Shown piece by piece: positions 47,671 to 61,000 of a stretch of DNA of 64,000 nt. The DNA is from Membranipora membranacea. Taxonomy: Eukaryota; Bryozoa; Gymnolaemata; Cheilostomatida; Membraniporidae. Under the pieces are notes generated by a model, which saw only the letters and a list, made by a program, of their open reading frames with translations, did no database searches and was not told the origin of the DNA. How positions within the stretch are numbered: position 1 is the first letter of the stretch; every line of letters starts with the position of its first letter. Position numbers and translations under genes: made by a program. The stretch lies in assembly GCA_914767715.1 (NCBI GenBank), contig OU612069.1:11655387-11719386 (forward strand). Direction: 5' to 3'.

Positions 47671-50600
47671 TTATTTTGTAAGTTCTAATAACTTTAAGTT
47701 TTTATCATCCCATCCAGCTACCGCTAGCTTATCATCTCTCACACTGATATCAGAGCATGTAACAGGTAGCTGGTCATGCTTAATCTCTTGCAGTTTTCTC
47801 CCTGTAACAAATATTGTAAAAAATAACTTGGAGTGCTTATATACATTGCAACTAGAAAGTTAAAAATATTCATGTTAAGATATCATGAATATACCTAATA
47901 TACATAAAAGTAATAAATCACCACTGGAATCATCCATTGTAAGTGTCCGAGTGACATCAAATCTTTTATTTATTTACAATTAAACATCTGAGACAAAGTC
48001 ATTTACTTCACTAATCATCTGCTGAGAACTCATAGGTTTGGTACCCCATATGAGATAATTTGATAATTACAGACACGTAAAGTATAAAAAATGTGCATAA
48101 TAAAAAGATAAACATAATGTTGTCATGCAATTATAACTAGACCTCTTTTAATTTTTTTAATTAAATGCTTTGATTCTGGCATTTTCTGAGAGCTGATAAT
48201 TACTGCCTATTAGTCTAATAATTGTCACAACCAAACCTATAGACAATACATCACTTGTATGCTTAAACAAATACAACCTGCTTCCTTGTGGCTTGACTTA
48301 CCTTCAGCACTTAGTATGTATATAGTCTTATTTCTCTGCCCGCTCACATAGATGAGTCCTCTCTTATCTACAGCTACTCTATAAGCATCAGGTACCTGAT
48401 CACATGACCAGATTAGTACAGGCTCCTCCTCCTCTCTCACTCTGTACTTGTTAATCATGTGCTTCACTTGGTCGTGTCCTGTGATCAGCAGAGTCTCATG
48501 AGGTAAGAAGAGAAGGTTACACAGCACCTTTAGTCCTGAGAGGTGTTTAGTGGAGACAGCAGCTGATCTCCTGTTATACAGTTTGATGTTCTCATTATCC
48601 TTCTCTAGAGTAGCGATGTACTGAGCTGACACACTCAGGTAGGATGCAAAGTTGAATTTCTGTGGGAAAGAGAAAATCACCTCACTCCGCTTGCTGGTCA
48701 TGTCATAGTTGTATATAGTCACAGTCTCTTTACTCGGGCTCCTTGATGAGATGAACACTTGACCTATATACTCTGTTACTTTAGCTGCAGGATAACTCAC
48801 TACATGAGTTACCTCACCACTCTGTCTGCTGTATATCTTCACACTATGCTCACAGCCCAGCAGTATATCACCACTGACACTGTGATGATGTACTGAGGTG
48901 CATTGTTCATTGTTAGTGTCATGCTGAGAGAGGAACTTCAGAGCTGACGGGGCAGTTGTTGATGGAGAAGGAGGTGTATTATTTTCCGATGTTTTTGAGT
49001 CTGGTGCAGATATGTGAAAATCAACATCTGAAATAAATACAATAATAATAGATAAAATTATAAAATGATATCACTTTAAATCAGTCTATTAGCATTTAAT
49101 AAAATGTTTGATTAAAGATAAGATGACCACAATAGCTATTTATTTCCATGAGGAAAATTGAGAACCTCTCTAGTATCATTTTTAATTTCTGCTATAGTGA
49201 TATAGAATTGTATGTGACATGTAAAACTGTAATATGGGATAATGTACCAAAAGTTCACCCTAAATTCCTGCTGAAAAACCTGCGGGCATGTTTTTGGCGA
49301 CACATTAGCCTTAGATCTTTCCAAAGAGTGCTGTTCCTCAAGTATCAGATCATTTTTTGACTTTGATGAGATCAGCTTTTTTTTTTTGCTGACAGAAATA
49401 GAGAAAATACGGCGCAACTACCTTTATTAATTTTAAAAAAATCTATACTTTTTGTTCTGAAATGTTGTGTATGAGTTGTCTTCCTGCTGATAAGTAAATG
49501 ACAACTACAAAATTGTGTTGATTTACCAACAGCTGAGTAATTGATGCGCTTATCATCTTAAATCTTGCCTTAAAATAATATGTGCATAGCAAGTCAACAT
49601 GTCACATATGGGCATCAGTTTGTGATTGAAATTAGGCTGTACAGGTTGGGCAATCACATAGAGTCATATTCTTAGGATATCATAAGTTTGAAACCTACAT
49701 TCTGCACAATGATACATTTATTTTGATTATTGGTGCTCGAACACCCAAAAACCGCTCCCCATGATGCCTTTATTAGATGACAAACATACAAAAAATTGTC
49801 AAACTCACCTAAGTGCATTTCGTCAATAAGTACAACAAGCTCGGTTTTATCTTTCTCATTCTGAATGAACTCGGATACTTTCAGCAGAGAAGTTTTCTCA
49901 TCTATAATTTTCTCTATCTCATCAGCTTTCTTCTGTTTCTCAGCTAACTCTTTCTGCATTATTGTTATGGCCTGCCTGGTCTGATGAATATCTGTTTTCA
50001 ACTGTTTTAGGTGGGAGTTTTTTTTTGTCAGCTACAACACAAAGGTTATCATCATAATAATAATCATTACGCTCAATGAAATTTGAGTTGTATGAAATGG
50101 TGGGGTATTATATTTATTGTACACCATGATAGGGGTCCAATGAAGTCGTTAGATCAAGCTTTTCGGATTTTACTATTGAAACCTAGAAAACAGAGTTGTC
50201 TCCTTTTATGATCAGAGAAAACCTCGTTTCAATCTTTTGATAGGACAGGGATGAAAAGCAGGAATTTCAAGATTTTAGGAAAGTTTTCTCCAACCACCAA
50301 AGCTTGTCAAGACAGGCTGATCCATAAACTTAAAACTCTTGTTATAAACATTGAATAATGGGCAGATTATTTAACGTAGATTTAGATAGTACATTTTGGG
50401 ACTTCTGATATGGATAAAGAGCCAGGTAAGTTTGAATATCACGGAATATCTTTGCACTGAGAAAACCTAGAAAGCTGTAGAATCACTTACTTCAATCTTT
50501 ATCAGCTGCTGCCATTTCTCCAGCTGCTCCTCTCTCTCTGCGATCAGGTCTTCAACTGGCTCAGCGCCATGACGATTATTTTGTGAAGTACAGCCTCTGT

Positions 50601-53600
50601 CTGTAGCAGAACATCTGAAAAAAAAAAGAAAATAAGCTTTCAACAATCAATCAGCAGATTCAAATATAGCTGAGGAATATATAGCTATTATGAGTTTCAA
50701 AATAAGTAACTATTTACTGAGGAAAAGTCATTACTGATTGATAGGGCATAATCATAGACCTACTAATAATATTATTAGTAGGTCTATGGGCATAATCTAC
50801 GAATGGAGTGTCCTACATCTGATATCAAATTCTATCTTATCAATGTGATCAAATCTTTCTGAAGTATTTGGCGCCGAAAAAGAGCACATGCACATTGTTA
50901 TATTGTGGTGTTGTGTATTGATGGCAATTAGTAATACATCAATAAGACCGATATTGTTTGTGTTTCATAAAGACATTATATTATCGCTTCTTGCTCCGGA
51001 CAGGACACACCAACAAAAAGGATGTGCACAAGAAAACACTGTACCTACAGAGTTATAGTAAATAGGGAGTTGTCAAGTATAGTTAAGACAACTCCAGAAC
51101 ATGACACACATAATCTGAATTGGTTGAACTATCAACCTGGATAGGTATGAGAGAAAAATAATCTGATCCTTTCCCCCGCTTGATTGCAGAAAATGGTTAT
51201 CAAATTTCCCGCAATGACAGTAATCTCCTTCACTTTGGTTTTGAGGGCACCAGGTGTTTTGTCTTGGAGATACAAAGGGTGTTAGAGCCATAGCTCGGAA
51301 AACCTCTAATTGGGATTCATCAACAAATGGTTTAGGAGTGCTAGAACAGATCATGCATTGGGTTGGGATAGAGAGAATTTTATTTGCTTTCCATGTTCCA
51401 ACTGTTATTCTCATTATAAGGGCTGTTCCATTAATTTTTGAATATGCACAGTACAATGACCTACCTGAAACAGAAAAACATCTTGCAGTCTTGACACCTG
51501 GCTTCTACCAGCCTCTCTGTACAGATTTTGCATTCTCTTGTGGTGATCTCTAAGAAAAGCAACACAAGCTTAGTAATCCAATTTATTAACTGTTCGCTTG
51601 TCTGGAAACTGATAGAGGTGTGACACAACAAGAAAAAAAAATTCAATTGCATTGACATTTGGTTGCACCATAAAGGTATTATATACTCTAGCGTTGACAA
51701 TGTAGTGCTCAAAACGACCCACTGAATTATTGTGAAATCCATAACACAACTCAATCTGGTTGTGCATTGTTAGTGCCTGTATCATAAAACTTATAATTGA
51801 GAACATAGGTATTGGGCATGGAGATTTAGATTTTTTGAGTACTCATAGCTATTTTTTCAGAAAGTGTTTCATGTGACAACAACACCATGTGGATCACTTG
51901 CAGGTGTTTTCACTTTTAATTCCATCTTGCAACAAGTTCTGGTTGTGCATGGAAAGTGCATGGATTGTGCATAAATCATCGACTTTATCATTGAAAATAT
52001 AAGAGTTGGACGTACAAATTTAGTTTATGGAACACTTATAGCCAGTTTATCAAAGAAATTCACATGTTACACCATTTACAACACTTGTAGGTATTTTTTT
52101 CTTTCAGTCAGTATAAAAATACATGAGCTTAAATTGCAATGACAAAGCTAGCTAGTTTCTGCCACTTGCCAGGCATTCAACTGGGTCCTGTCTCTCTAGC
52201 TAGTTGAGAAGAGTACAGAGGGTCTAATCATATACTTTTGTAATATTTCATCTTCAGGTACATATTATAATAGTAAATCTTTTACCCAATGTTATAGAGA
52301 CCATTGGTCCAAATCTTTCTAGTTGCACACACCCTGCATTCTACTGAATTGTCCAAAATTCTACCCACAAGACTGACATGGTTATATAAATGCTAAGAAA
52401 GCCGATATAATTTCACTCTCTCACTGCTTTGAGATTTTTATGTTTTCAGATATTTCAGGTTTCTCAGCATACCCAAAATAAGAAATAATTCTGGGGGGAG
52501 TGTTGAACCCACAAACGTCGCAAACGTAAAAACGTTGCAATCTAGCGTTCCACTAACGTCACAATCCCAAAAACGTCGCAACGAAGAGTTTTTATAACGT
52601 CACAAACCCACAAGCGTCGCACTTTTATAAACGTCGCAATAGCTCGAACCCACTAACGTCGCAAATGTCGCAACTCAACAAAAATGCCGAGTTGTCTTCT
52701 CATTAGATGCAAATTGGTGATGACGGTATGTTGCGAGATATAGATAGGAGCATACAAACTTAAAAACACAGTGGGGAATTGAATATCACCGTTATATATT
52801 GTGATATGGATAATTGTTGAGTATTTTTCAGATTATTTGAATCATAGTTTTCACTTCCTAGGGTCTTTATTGTTACCTCAGAAACCATTAATGCTGTTAT
52901 AAAAGGGACTCTAATCAACATCTAGCAGATATAGTGACATACCAGTTGGTAGAGGAAACAGATCTCAAAACACTATGGGAGTTGAAATATTGAGGATATT
53001 GTACCAATTTCTATCAGAGAAAAAATTTGAACTTACTAGGATCCTGATATAACTATTGTTACCTCAGAATTCATTACTGTTGTCTTTTACGGGATGCTTA
53101 TCAAGATTTAGCACAAGAAGGGCGAATATCTGCATACATGTCAAGCTTGAAATATACCGTCATATTTGATATAGGCTATGCTTGAAGAATGCTTTTACAC
53201 TACTTGGAATAACACAGATGGGAAAAAAATATTCATGAACCGCTTCATCTCTTCATGACCTATCCCTTATCTACTGACAAAGGAATTTTTACATCCTTCC
53301 CAAAATGCAACTTTATGGTTTTCATATAAAGTTTATGATAATGAAACTTAAACGGGATACCATATGAAGCATTAGCATACAAAAAGTGGCGATTTTAGAA
53401 CATTGCATTGAGTTATGGCAATTGCGTTTTCATCACTCTGTAATCTAGAGTGCTTGAGCACCTTCGAACAAGATTTTGAGCTTGTCGCTTTCAATTTTTA
53501 CAGTCTCATAAAAATTTGAATGTACCACTGCAGTTTGTTAACTCAAATCCTGGTCGAAGAATTTTGGAAAATGAACAAGAGACCTTGACTGTGGACTGCA

Positions 53601-56600
53601 GGTCAATGATAGTGCAATAGCAAATTTACAGAATTTAATATCACTTTGTGACCAAGCGGCTCATTGTTAATTACCATGATTATATGATATATCAGTTTCC
53701 CTTTGAAGTCAAGTCAAATTCTGAATTCTCAATATACTTTGGGAAGTCCATAAATATGCATTATGGGACCGTTATCCTCTTAAATTTGATTGATTAGTTA
53801 TTGTTTACTCACTGAAAAAGAAGTCTTCCATGTGCTGTCTTGACAAGCATTGCTAGAAGGAGAGGGGAATTCCACTGGCAAAGCTTGTCAAGACATGGTA
53901 AGGAACCAGCAGATGAAATTTTTGAGATATCATGATTTGATTGTTTAGGAATAAGACCAATTGATAAAATTTGCAGCTCACCTATGCCTGGGTATACCCA
54001 AAGACCGTTATCCTACCTCTAAAATTGTAACCGGCTTTATTCTATCTAGCCATAAAGTGAAACAGTATCCATCTATTCTACCTATACATACAGTGGGCTG
54101 CCTACTACCTATGGTATGGAGGAAGGGTCAATGAATAAAACAAAACAAGAGCTAAGCAGATCTGCTGTAGCCATTTCCTACTGATTATCCATTGAGTTAA
54201 ATAAATCTAACATGGTAAGCCAGCGCCTATATCATATATATATATATAGGACAAAATATTCACATGGCACACAATATTGTCTAAAAGCACAGGTTTTTGT
54301 TTCCATTGATCAAACTTCACAATGAACACGCTCAGGGCTCTCAGATGGTCGTTCATGTGCATCTGTCGGTAACCATTGTTCATTTATGTTCAACCAGGGA
54401 GAATTAACTTACTTTCTAGCATAATATTTTATTTCATAAGCAGATGTAGAAAACATAGTTATGAGTTATCCTATTTTATATTGTGAGGGAACAACTCCCA
54501 TTAAAATGAAAATTGAAAAATTGTTCCTTATCTGCGCAACGTCGATCGTTACAATGTAACAGCACAAGCTTACATAGTATATGGTATAAAAAAAGTTTGA
54601 CTTGACTCATCTGGGAAAACCAAAGCGTTTCATCATGGGAATAATGTAAAATTTTGTTATTGATGGATTAGGCTATGTCAGCAAGAGGAAGAAATATAGC
54701 ACTCAATCAACCTGTGTCAATACCTCTTGACGACTTCAATCATTGGCTTAATCAAACATTAAGGTTCACTACAAATGGGTAGGTCACTATATCTGCTAGA
54801 TGTTGATTAGTATCCCTTTTATGACAGCATTAATTGACTGAGGTAACAATAAATAGTACAATATAAACCGTTGATATTCGATTCCCCACCGTGTTTTGAA
54901 AATCCTATGCTCCTATCTACTTCTCGCAACAAATCATCATCACCATTTTGCATCAAATGAGAAGACAACTCGGCATTTTTGTCGAGTTGCGACAATTGCG
55001 ACGTTAGCGGGTTCGAGCTATTGCGACATTAAAGAAGTTGCGACGTTTGTGGGTTTACGACGTTATAAAAACCCTTCGTTGCAACGTTTTTGGGATTGCG
55101 ACGTTAGTGGAACGCTAGATTGCGACATTTTGACATTTGCGACGTTAGTGGGTTCAACAGGGGGGTTGGATGTGATGCAATCTTCTCCGATGGTTATTTT
55201 TTTTTAAACTGTAAAGAATATTTGATGGTAACTTCAACATCATAAACAATGTTGTTTATACACTTCGTGATTTTTGAGATATTTGAAGTCAACGTATATA
55301 GGTGTGCATTTGCATAGCGGATGAAACATGATTTATATAAGCTTTTGAGAGACAGTGAAGTAGGATCAACCTTGATAATTTGTAGCTCCTTTGAAACAAC
55401 AATAGTTGGAATTTCTAAAACCTTTCCTTTGTAAATGGGTTGATGCTATGAAAATAAAACTCTGGCAGTCAGAAAGTGAGCTGGTGACCATTAGGAGCTT
55501 GTAGCAACATCAAATTTAACTTGCAGTGATTTTAGCACCAATCTGAATTGATCCTATTTGACATATCAAACAAAAAACTATATATAATACACTCAATAAA
55601 GTAATGATATCAGAAAAGCAAATCTGAATCTTAAATTTATGTACACAGTGAATGCAAATGAGGCAAGCGGCAAACTTCTACAACTTCGAAACCTTCTACA
55701 CAGGCTACTTGTCCTTGTTTTAATTAAAGATAAAACAAGCCAACTGAGTGTGTAACATATAGGTAAGAGAGACAGGACCCAGCTTATATGGCTGGCAAGT
55801 GACAGTGAACAAATTAAGCTAGCCCGGTAATTTCTATTTTGTCACAATGATGTGTTTGAGGGCCACATTTTGGCTTATTTTAATGGAAAAACGCAGAAAC
55901 GTTTTCCACTGGCTGCAAGTGAAGATACCTGCAAGTGATCCACATAGTACCGCATGAAATTTTTGAGTAAGTGGCTATAAGCGCTCTAAAAATCTAAATT
56001 TCCATGCTCAATACCTATATTCTCAATGATAAGTTTTAGGATACAGGCACTAGCCATGCAAAACCAGATTGCGTTGTGTCACAGATTCAAAAATAATTAA
56101 GTAGGACACAAGCTGATGCTTTTTTGGTATACATTGTCCACTCTAGACTCTAGAGTATGTATTGACTCTATGGGTGGTACTGAATTGTACTGCGCCTTTG
56201 GCAACAATAGCATAATGGTTTTCTTCAGGTTAAAAAATTGTCATTATTTGCTCCATAATGAACTTTATTCAGGTATTGAAAGCATGGGCCGGGTATCGAA
56301 ATCTAGTTGCGTTTATCGGATATACCCTGAATTGCTTCTCAAACTGTCATGATTTACATCATGAAACATGGCTAGAGAGTAAGAAAAAAGGTTGCACATA
56401 TTGAGAAGGCGACATGTCCTATGTCTCCTAAGACCTACCTTCATTACCGAATGCCTGGTTGTTTATCTGCTCTCTAATATAATCAGTGACGTAGCAGATA
56501 GGGAACCCATCTTCAGGTAAAGTCACCAGTTTTCTGCAGATCATGCACTCCAGCCGTCCCCTTCCTCCAGCTAACTGAACTGCAGCCATAAAAGAGTCAG

Positions 56601-57260
56601 TTAATATTTGTTGTAATTGAAAATATCATCCACGAGAGTTATCACTGTGTTTGCATGTTTACGGCCAGGCAGTTTCATTATGAGGCAAATTACAGCTTGC
56701 TTACAAAATGTTTTCTTGTTGCTCAGTTGGAATATGATGGAAAGTTAAACTCAGATTCCATACATAAATGAGTCTATCTACAGCTATAATGTGTGATAAT
56801 CACTTTTGCTCAATAACCCATATCCTCATTTCACACAAAACAATTGATTCAGGCTATACGACGAACCTGTTGATGTGTATAAATATAAGACCCATGCAGA
56901 AATGGAAGCCCTGCACATCATCTGAGTCTGCTACTGATCACTAATGGCAAATAACACAAGCGATCTAGCTAGTTTGAACTTATCAAAAGGCAAGACTACA
57001 GGTAATGAGCCCAGGGTTTGAAAGTTGAGAGAAGGCTTTGATGCAATGTTTTGCTTTGAGTTTTCCTTGCGCTGCCTAGGTTGCTGCATTCTGAGAAGAC
57101 ACACGAAGTCACCGATCGGTACACACTTACCAATACACTCCTGGCAGCACTTATGACCACAAGTTAGGATGCGTAGAGTTTTCTGCTCCATACAAATACG
57201 GCACTCAATCTCCTTGTTGATGTCAGCTCCTGGTAGGACTACAGGTTTTGAGGCTGCCAT
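47671..57260 (-). CDS. TRIM gene C: RING, B-box, coiled coil, beta-propeller (complete)
   Basis: Seven exons join in phase: 57131-57260 (ATG), 56439-56579, 51465-51549, 50491-50614, 49809-50031, 48302-49027 and 47671-47801 (stop TAA), 519 residues. Residues 20-58 form a C3HC4 RING (C20, C23, C34, H36, C39, C42, C55, C58). Exons 3-4 hold a B-box-1-like C-x2-C-x8-C-x2-C-x4-C-x2-C-x6-C. Exon 5 is a long coiled coil (MQKELAEKQKKADEIEKII). Exons 6-7 are a propeller of about 285 residues. Family knowledge: such proteins are usually cytosolic ubiquitin ligases, often in innate immunity. Intron 2 is 4.9 kb and holds most of the long-TIR element. Exons 1-2 lie in the segmental duplication and are shared with gene A; exons 6-7 closely match gene B. 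Confidence 0.9.
50753..50788. repeat. 36-bp perfect palindrome
   Basis: CATAGACCTACTAATAAT followed directly by its exact reverse complement, with no spacer, flanked on both sides by GGGCATAATC-like sequence. Located in intron 3 of TRIM gene C. Confidence 0.8.
52501..55159. mobile_element. Long-TIR DNA transposon in TRIM gene C intron 2
   Basis: Starts TGTTGAACCCAC and ends with the inverse GTGGGTTCAACA. The arms are about 450 bp (52501-52955 and 54775-55159) and match throughout with substitutions and gaps. The outer 190 bp of each arm is packed with ACGTCGCAA-like motifs. GGGGGG runs flank both ends (GGGGGGAG and GGGGGGTT), a possible imperfect 8-bp target duplication. No transposase is recognised in the 1.8-kb interior. 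The right part is repeated at 1-1777 by segmental duplication. Confidence 0.7.
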
Positions 57261-58025
57261 GATTGTAAAGGGAAAAAATCACGGGGATCACAAGGTGATG
57301 AAATAAGCCAACTGAAAACAAGACAGCTAATGCATGAATGAGGTCATTAAATATTTGATATGTAAATCATGTGATGTTCATATCAGTCAGGTCATATGAA
57401 TTTTAACAATCAATTGAAACTTGATCATGCGTGCAGTAATTTTACACCCGCTTGCACATTCACAACAATGTCACATTTTTAGAGCCGACCTGCCTATGCT
57501 AATACCTTATGAATAGATCCGACACTCCCTTATGCCTATTCATCAATACAATGTAGTTATGTATACGTAGGGTAAGATAAGAACTTCCTCATCTCAGTAA
57601 ATATCCAAACTCACTGCAATAGAAGATACAGAATTTGTGATGAGTGCTTGGGTTATCAGTAAAAGGCTACATTACATACCTATCTCTGACTGTTCCGACA
57701 GCGCCGTTCTTGCTGTTCTGTGTGATAACTTTTCCTACATCATTTTACTGTAATATTAAACTGTTTCCATCCATCTAATGACTAACCTCAACCTGAAGAG
57801 GTTTTTTAACAATGTGTGTACATTGTTTACTTACATTGAAATGTAATAAGTCGAACCATTGAGGCTAATAAGAAAATACTAGAGCATCATGTCATTAGCA
57901 CTTATTACAAAATCCACCATATTAAACCAAGGAGTAAAAGTTTCTTTAACTCGTTGGCTTTTTAAATATGGGCCATCTATATGTTTTATAAGCAAGGTAC
58001 TAAAGCTATGTTTCGATTTGTTATC
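53383..58025. repeat. Segmental duplication, right copy
   Basis: Right copy of the block at 1-4648, in the same orientation. It contains RING exons 1 and 2 of TRIM gene C and the right-hand part of the 52501-55159 element. The limit at 53383 only reflects the left window edge of the other copy, so the true duplication is longer. The right limit at about 58025 is real: the sequence passes directly into the macrosatellite array. Confidence 0.95.
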
Positions 58026-61000
58026 TATATTATATTAAAGCCCAAATGAGGTGCCAAAGTTCAGCACAAACAAAACAAAGGATTCATATTAAAAGGTTAT
58101 ATTCAGCGCTGATTTGAACTTTGACTCAATTAAGAATCCCTAATACTTTTAGAGGCAAAAATAGCCTTGCTTGCATCATATTATGTTTTCTTTAAAAACA
58201 AATTGCATAACCAGTGACAAATGTACGTAAAGTTTTATGTTGAAATAAAAGCTCAGGTGTGATCTATACTTTGAACCTGCACAATGAAGGATTGAAATAT
58301 TAAGTGGCTGATTTCCCTCTCACAATCCTCATACATCTATATAGGAGAAACATTATCAACCATATCAGTGTTGGAAAAATACAATAATGACCTCTCACTG
58401 TCGTACAAACAGCCAATGATGTGACATAATAATAGTTTGTTGAAAAGTCTGAGGCCCCCAGACCTTGGTGGTCACTGCAGAACATTACTAACAGAATAAA
58501 TTTGATCACACCTAGTTATTAACAAGAGAAATGGTTGATTTTGCTATTCGGTAGTATTTGGTTTATAAAATAAAATTAGCTGATATACATGGCTAGCAGC
58601 ACGCTACAGGGAAATAATCGATACACTTTGTCGAAGTCCTGAAGTGACAACAAGTTCCTGCTCTCAACTACTGAAAACTAAGTTCAATGTACGGTAAACT
58701 AGGGTATTTATGTATGTCTTCTTTGTGACAGCCCCAGTCAAAAAGCTAAATGTTAATATAAGATTTCAGTCTACTAACAAATGATGCCTGATCGGGCAGA
58801 CAAATTAATTGCACCTATTGAAGATAAGGTTTATATTTTGATAAATTTGTAGCCCTGACTCAGGCTGTGATCGTTAAACATGAATTTTTAAAACTGCCTA
58901 AAAACATGAAAAAGTGAATTATGGCAGATTTTGAAAGAATAATATTATGAGTCATGACATCACATAAAGGCACCATACTAAATAAAGAGCCAAATTTTGT
59001 TCGTAAATTGGAACTCTTTCAAACTACACATAAGATACTTTACGCAGGGCCGTGGCTTAGAAATAATGGATAGGGGAGGCAACAATCCTTTAGGGTGTGA
59101 AATAACACCAGGTTGGGTATTGCAAGCTCCTCCTGAGCCCCTAGTCCCCAGCCCTCAAAACATCTCTATGATATAAACAGCAAACGATGGAACTCCAAAA
59201 TTATCTGATTCTGATACTCAATTATAGCATTTTTAGGCCACTCTATTCAGTATCCTAGGGGAGGCAGAGCGTCCCTGCCTCCCCTAGCACTACAGACATG
59301 TACTGAATATAATTTTGGCAGTGTTATTCATTATCAATTTACATGGCCCAAAAGGTTCCGCTGCCAAACCTAACATCTAGTTCTTAAAACTACCAAAAGA
59401 ATTGACCAATATATAGCCTGGCAGCTAGTCCTGCAGATGTTATGCTATAGGCCTATGTTTTTACCGAACGAATTCATAGCACCTCTGGTCAGAATTTACG
59501 TATAATGTTGGAAATATCTATGTGCCATTGCTTTGACGCCTCTTAGAGCGTTATGCCAACCATCAAATTAATAGTATAGCTATAACATATTGCAGCAGTC
59601 CCTCTGTCATTAGCAGAACAATACAAACATATTTTTTTCTGCAAGTGTCCGTCCCACTTGGTCTATAGCAGCGGGACTTGAATTCAGTCTATATTCTATT
59701 AAAGCCTGATTGAGCTGCCAAAATTCAGCACAAACAAAACAAAGGACTCGTTTTGAAAGGTTATATTCAGCGCTGATTTTAACTTTGACTCAATTAAGAA
59801 TCTCAAATACTTGAAGAGGTAAAAATAGCCTAGCTTGCGTCATATTATGTTTTGTTTAAAAACAAATAGCATAACCAGTGACAATTTAATGTACATAAGG
59901 TTTTATATTGAAATAAGAGCTCAGGTACGATTTATACTTTGAATCTGCTCAATGAAGGATTGAAATATTACGTGACTGATTTCCCTCTCACAATCCTCAT
60001 GCATCGTTCCCAACTTTCACCTGTTGGCTCTCAGTGTCCCAGGATAAAGAGTACCTACCCCAGGCGATCTTTAAGTCTAGATTTGACTCCTCATATATAG
60101 GAGAAACACTATCAACCATATCAGTATTGGAAAGCTACAATAATGACGCCCCACTGTCGTACAAACAGCCAATGATGACATAATAATACTTTATTGAAAA
60201 GTTTGAGGCCCTCAGACCTTGTTGGTCACTGCAGAACATTACTAACAGAATGAATTTGATCACACCTAGTTATTAACAAGAGAAATGGTTGATTTTGCTA
60301 TTCGATAGTATTTGGTTAATAAAATAGAATTAGCTGATAAAAATGGCTAGCATCACCCTACAGGGAAATAATCGATACACTTTGTCGAAGCCCTGAAGCG
60401 ACAACAAGTTCCTGCTCTCAACTACTGAAAACTAAGTTCAATGTACAGTAAACTAGGATATTTATGTATGTTTTCTTTGTGAATGCCCCAGTCAACAAGC
60501 TGAATGTTAATATAAGATTTCAGTCTACTAACAAATGATGCCTGATTGGGCAGATAAATTAATTGCACCTATTGAAGATAAGGTTTATATTTTGATTAAT
60601 TTGTAGCCCTGATTCAGACTGTGATTGTTAAACATGAATATTTAAAACTGCCTAAAATCTGAAATAATTGAATTATGGCAGATTTTGAAAGAATAATATT
60701 ATCAATCATGACATCACATAAAGGCACCATACTAAATAAAGAGCCAAATTTTGTTCGTGAATTTGAGCTCTTTCAAACTACACATAGGATATTTTACGCA
60801 GGGTCGTAGCTTAGAAATAATGGATAGGGGGGCAACAATCCATTATGGTGTGAAGTAACACCAGGTTGGGTATTGCAAGCTCCTCCTGAACTCTAAAATG
60901 AGCTGATTCTGACTTCAAATACTCAGTTATAGCATTTTTAGGCCACTCTATTCAGTATCCTAGGGGAGGCAGAGCGTCCCTGCCTCCCCTAGCACTACAA

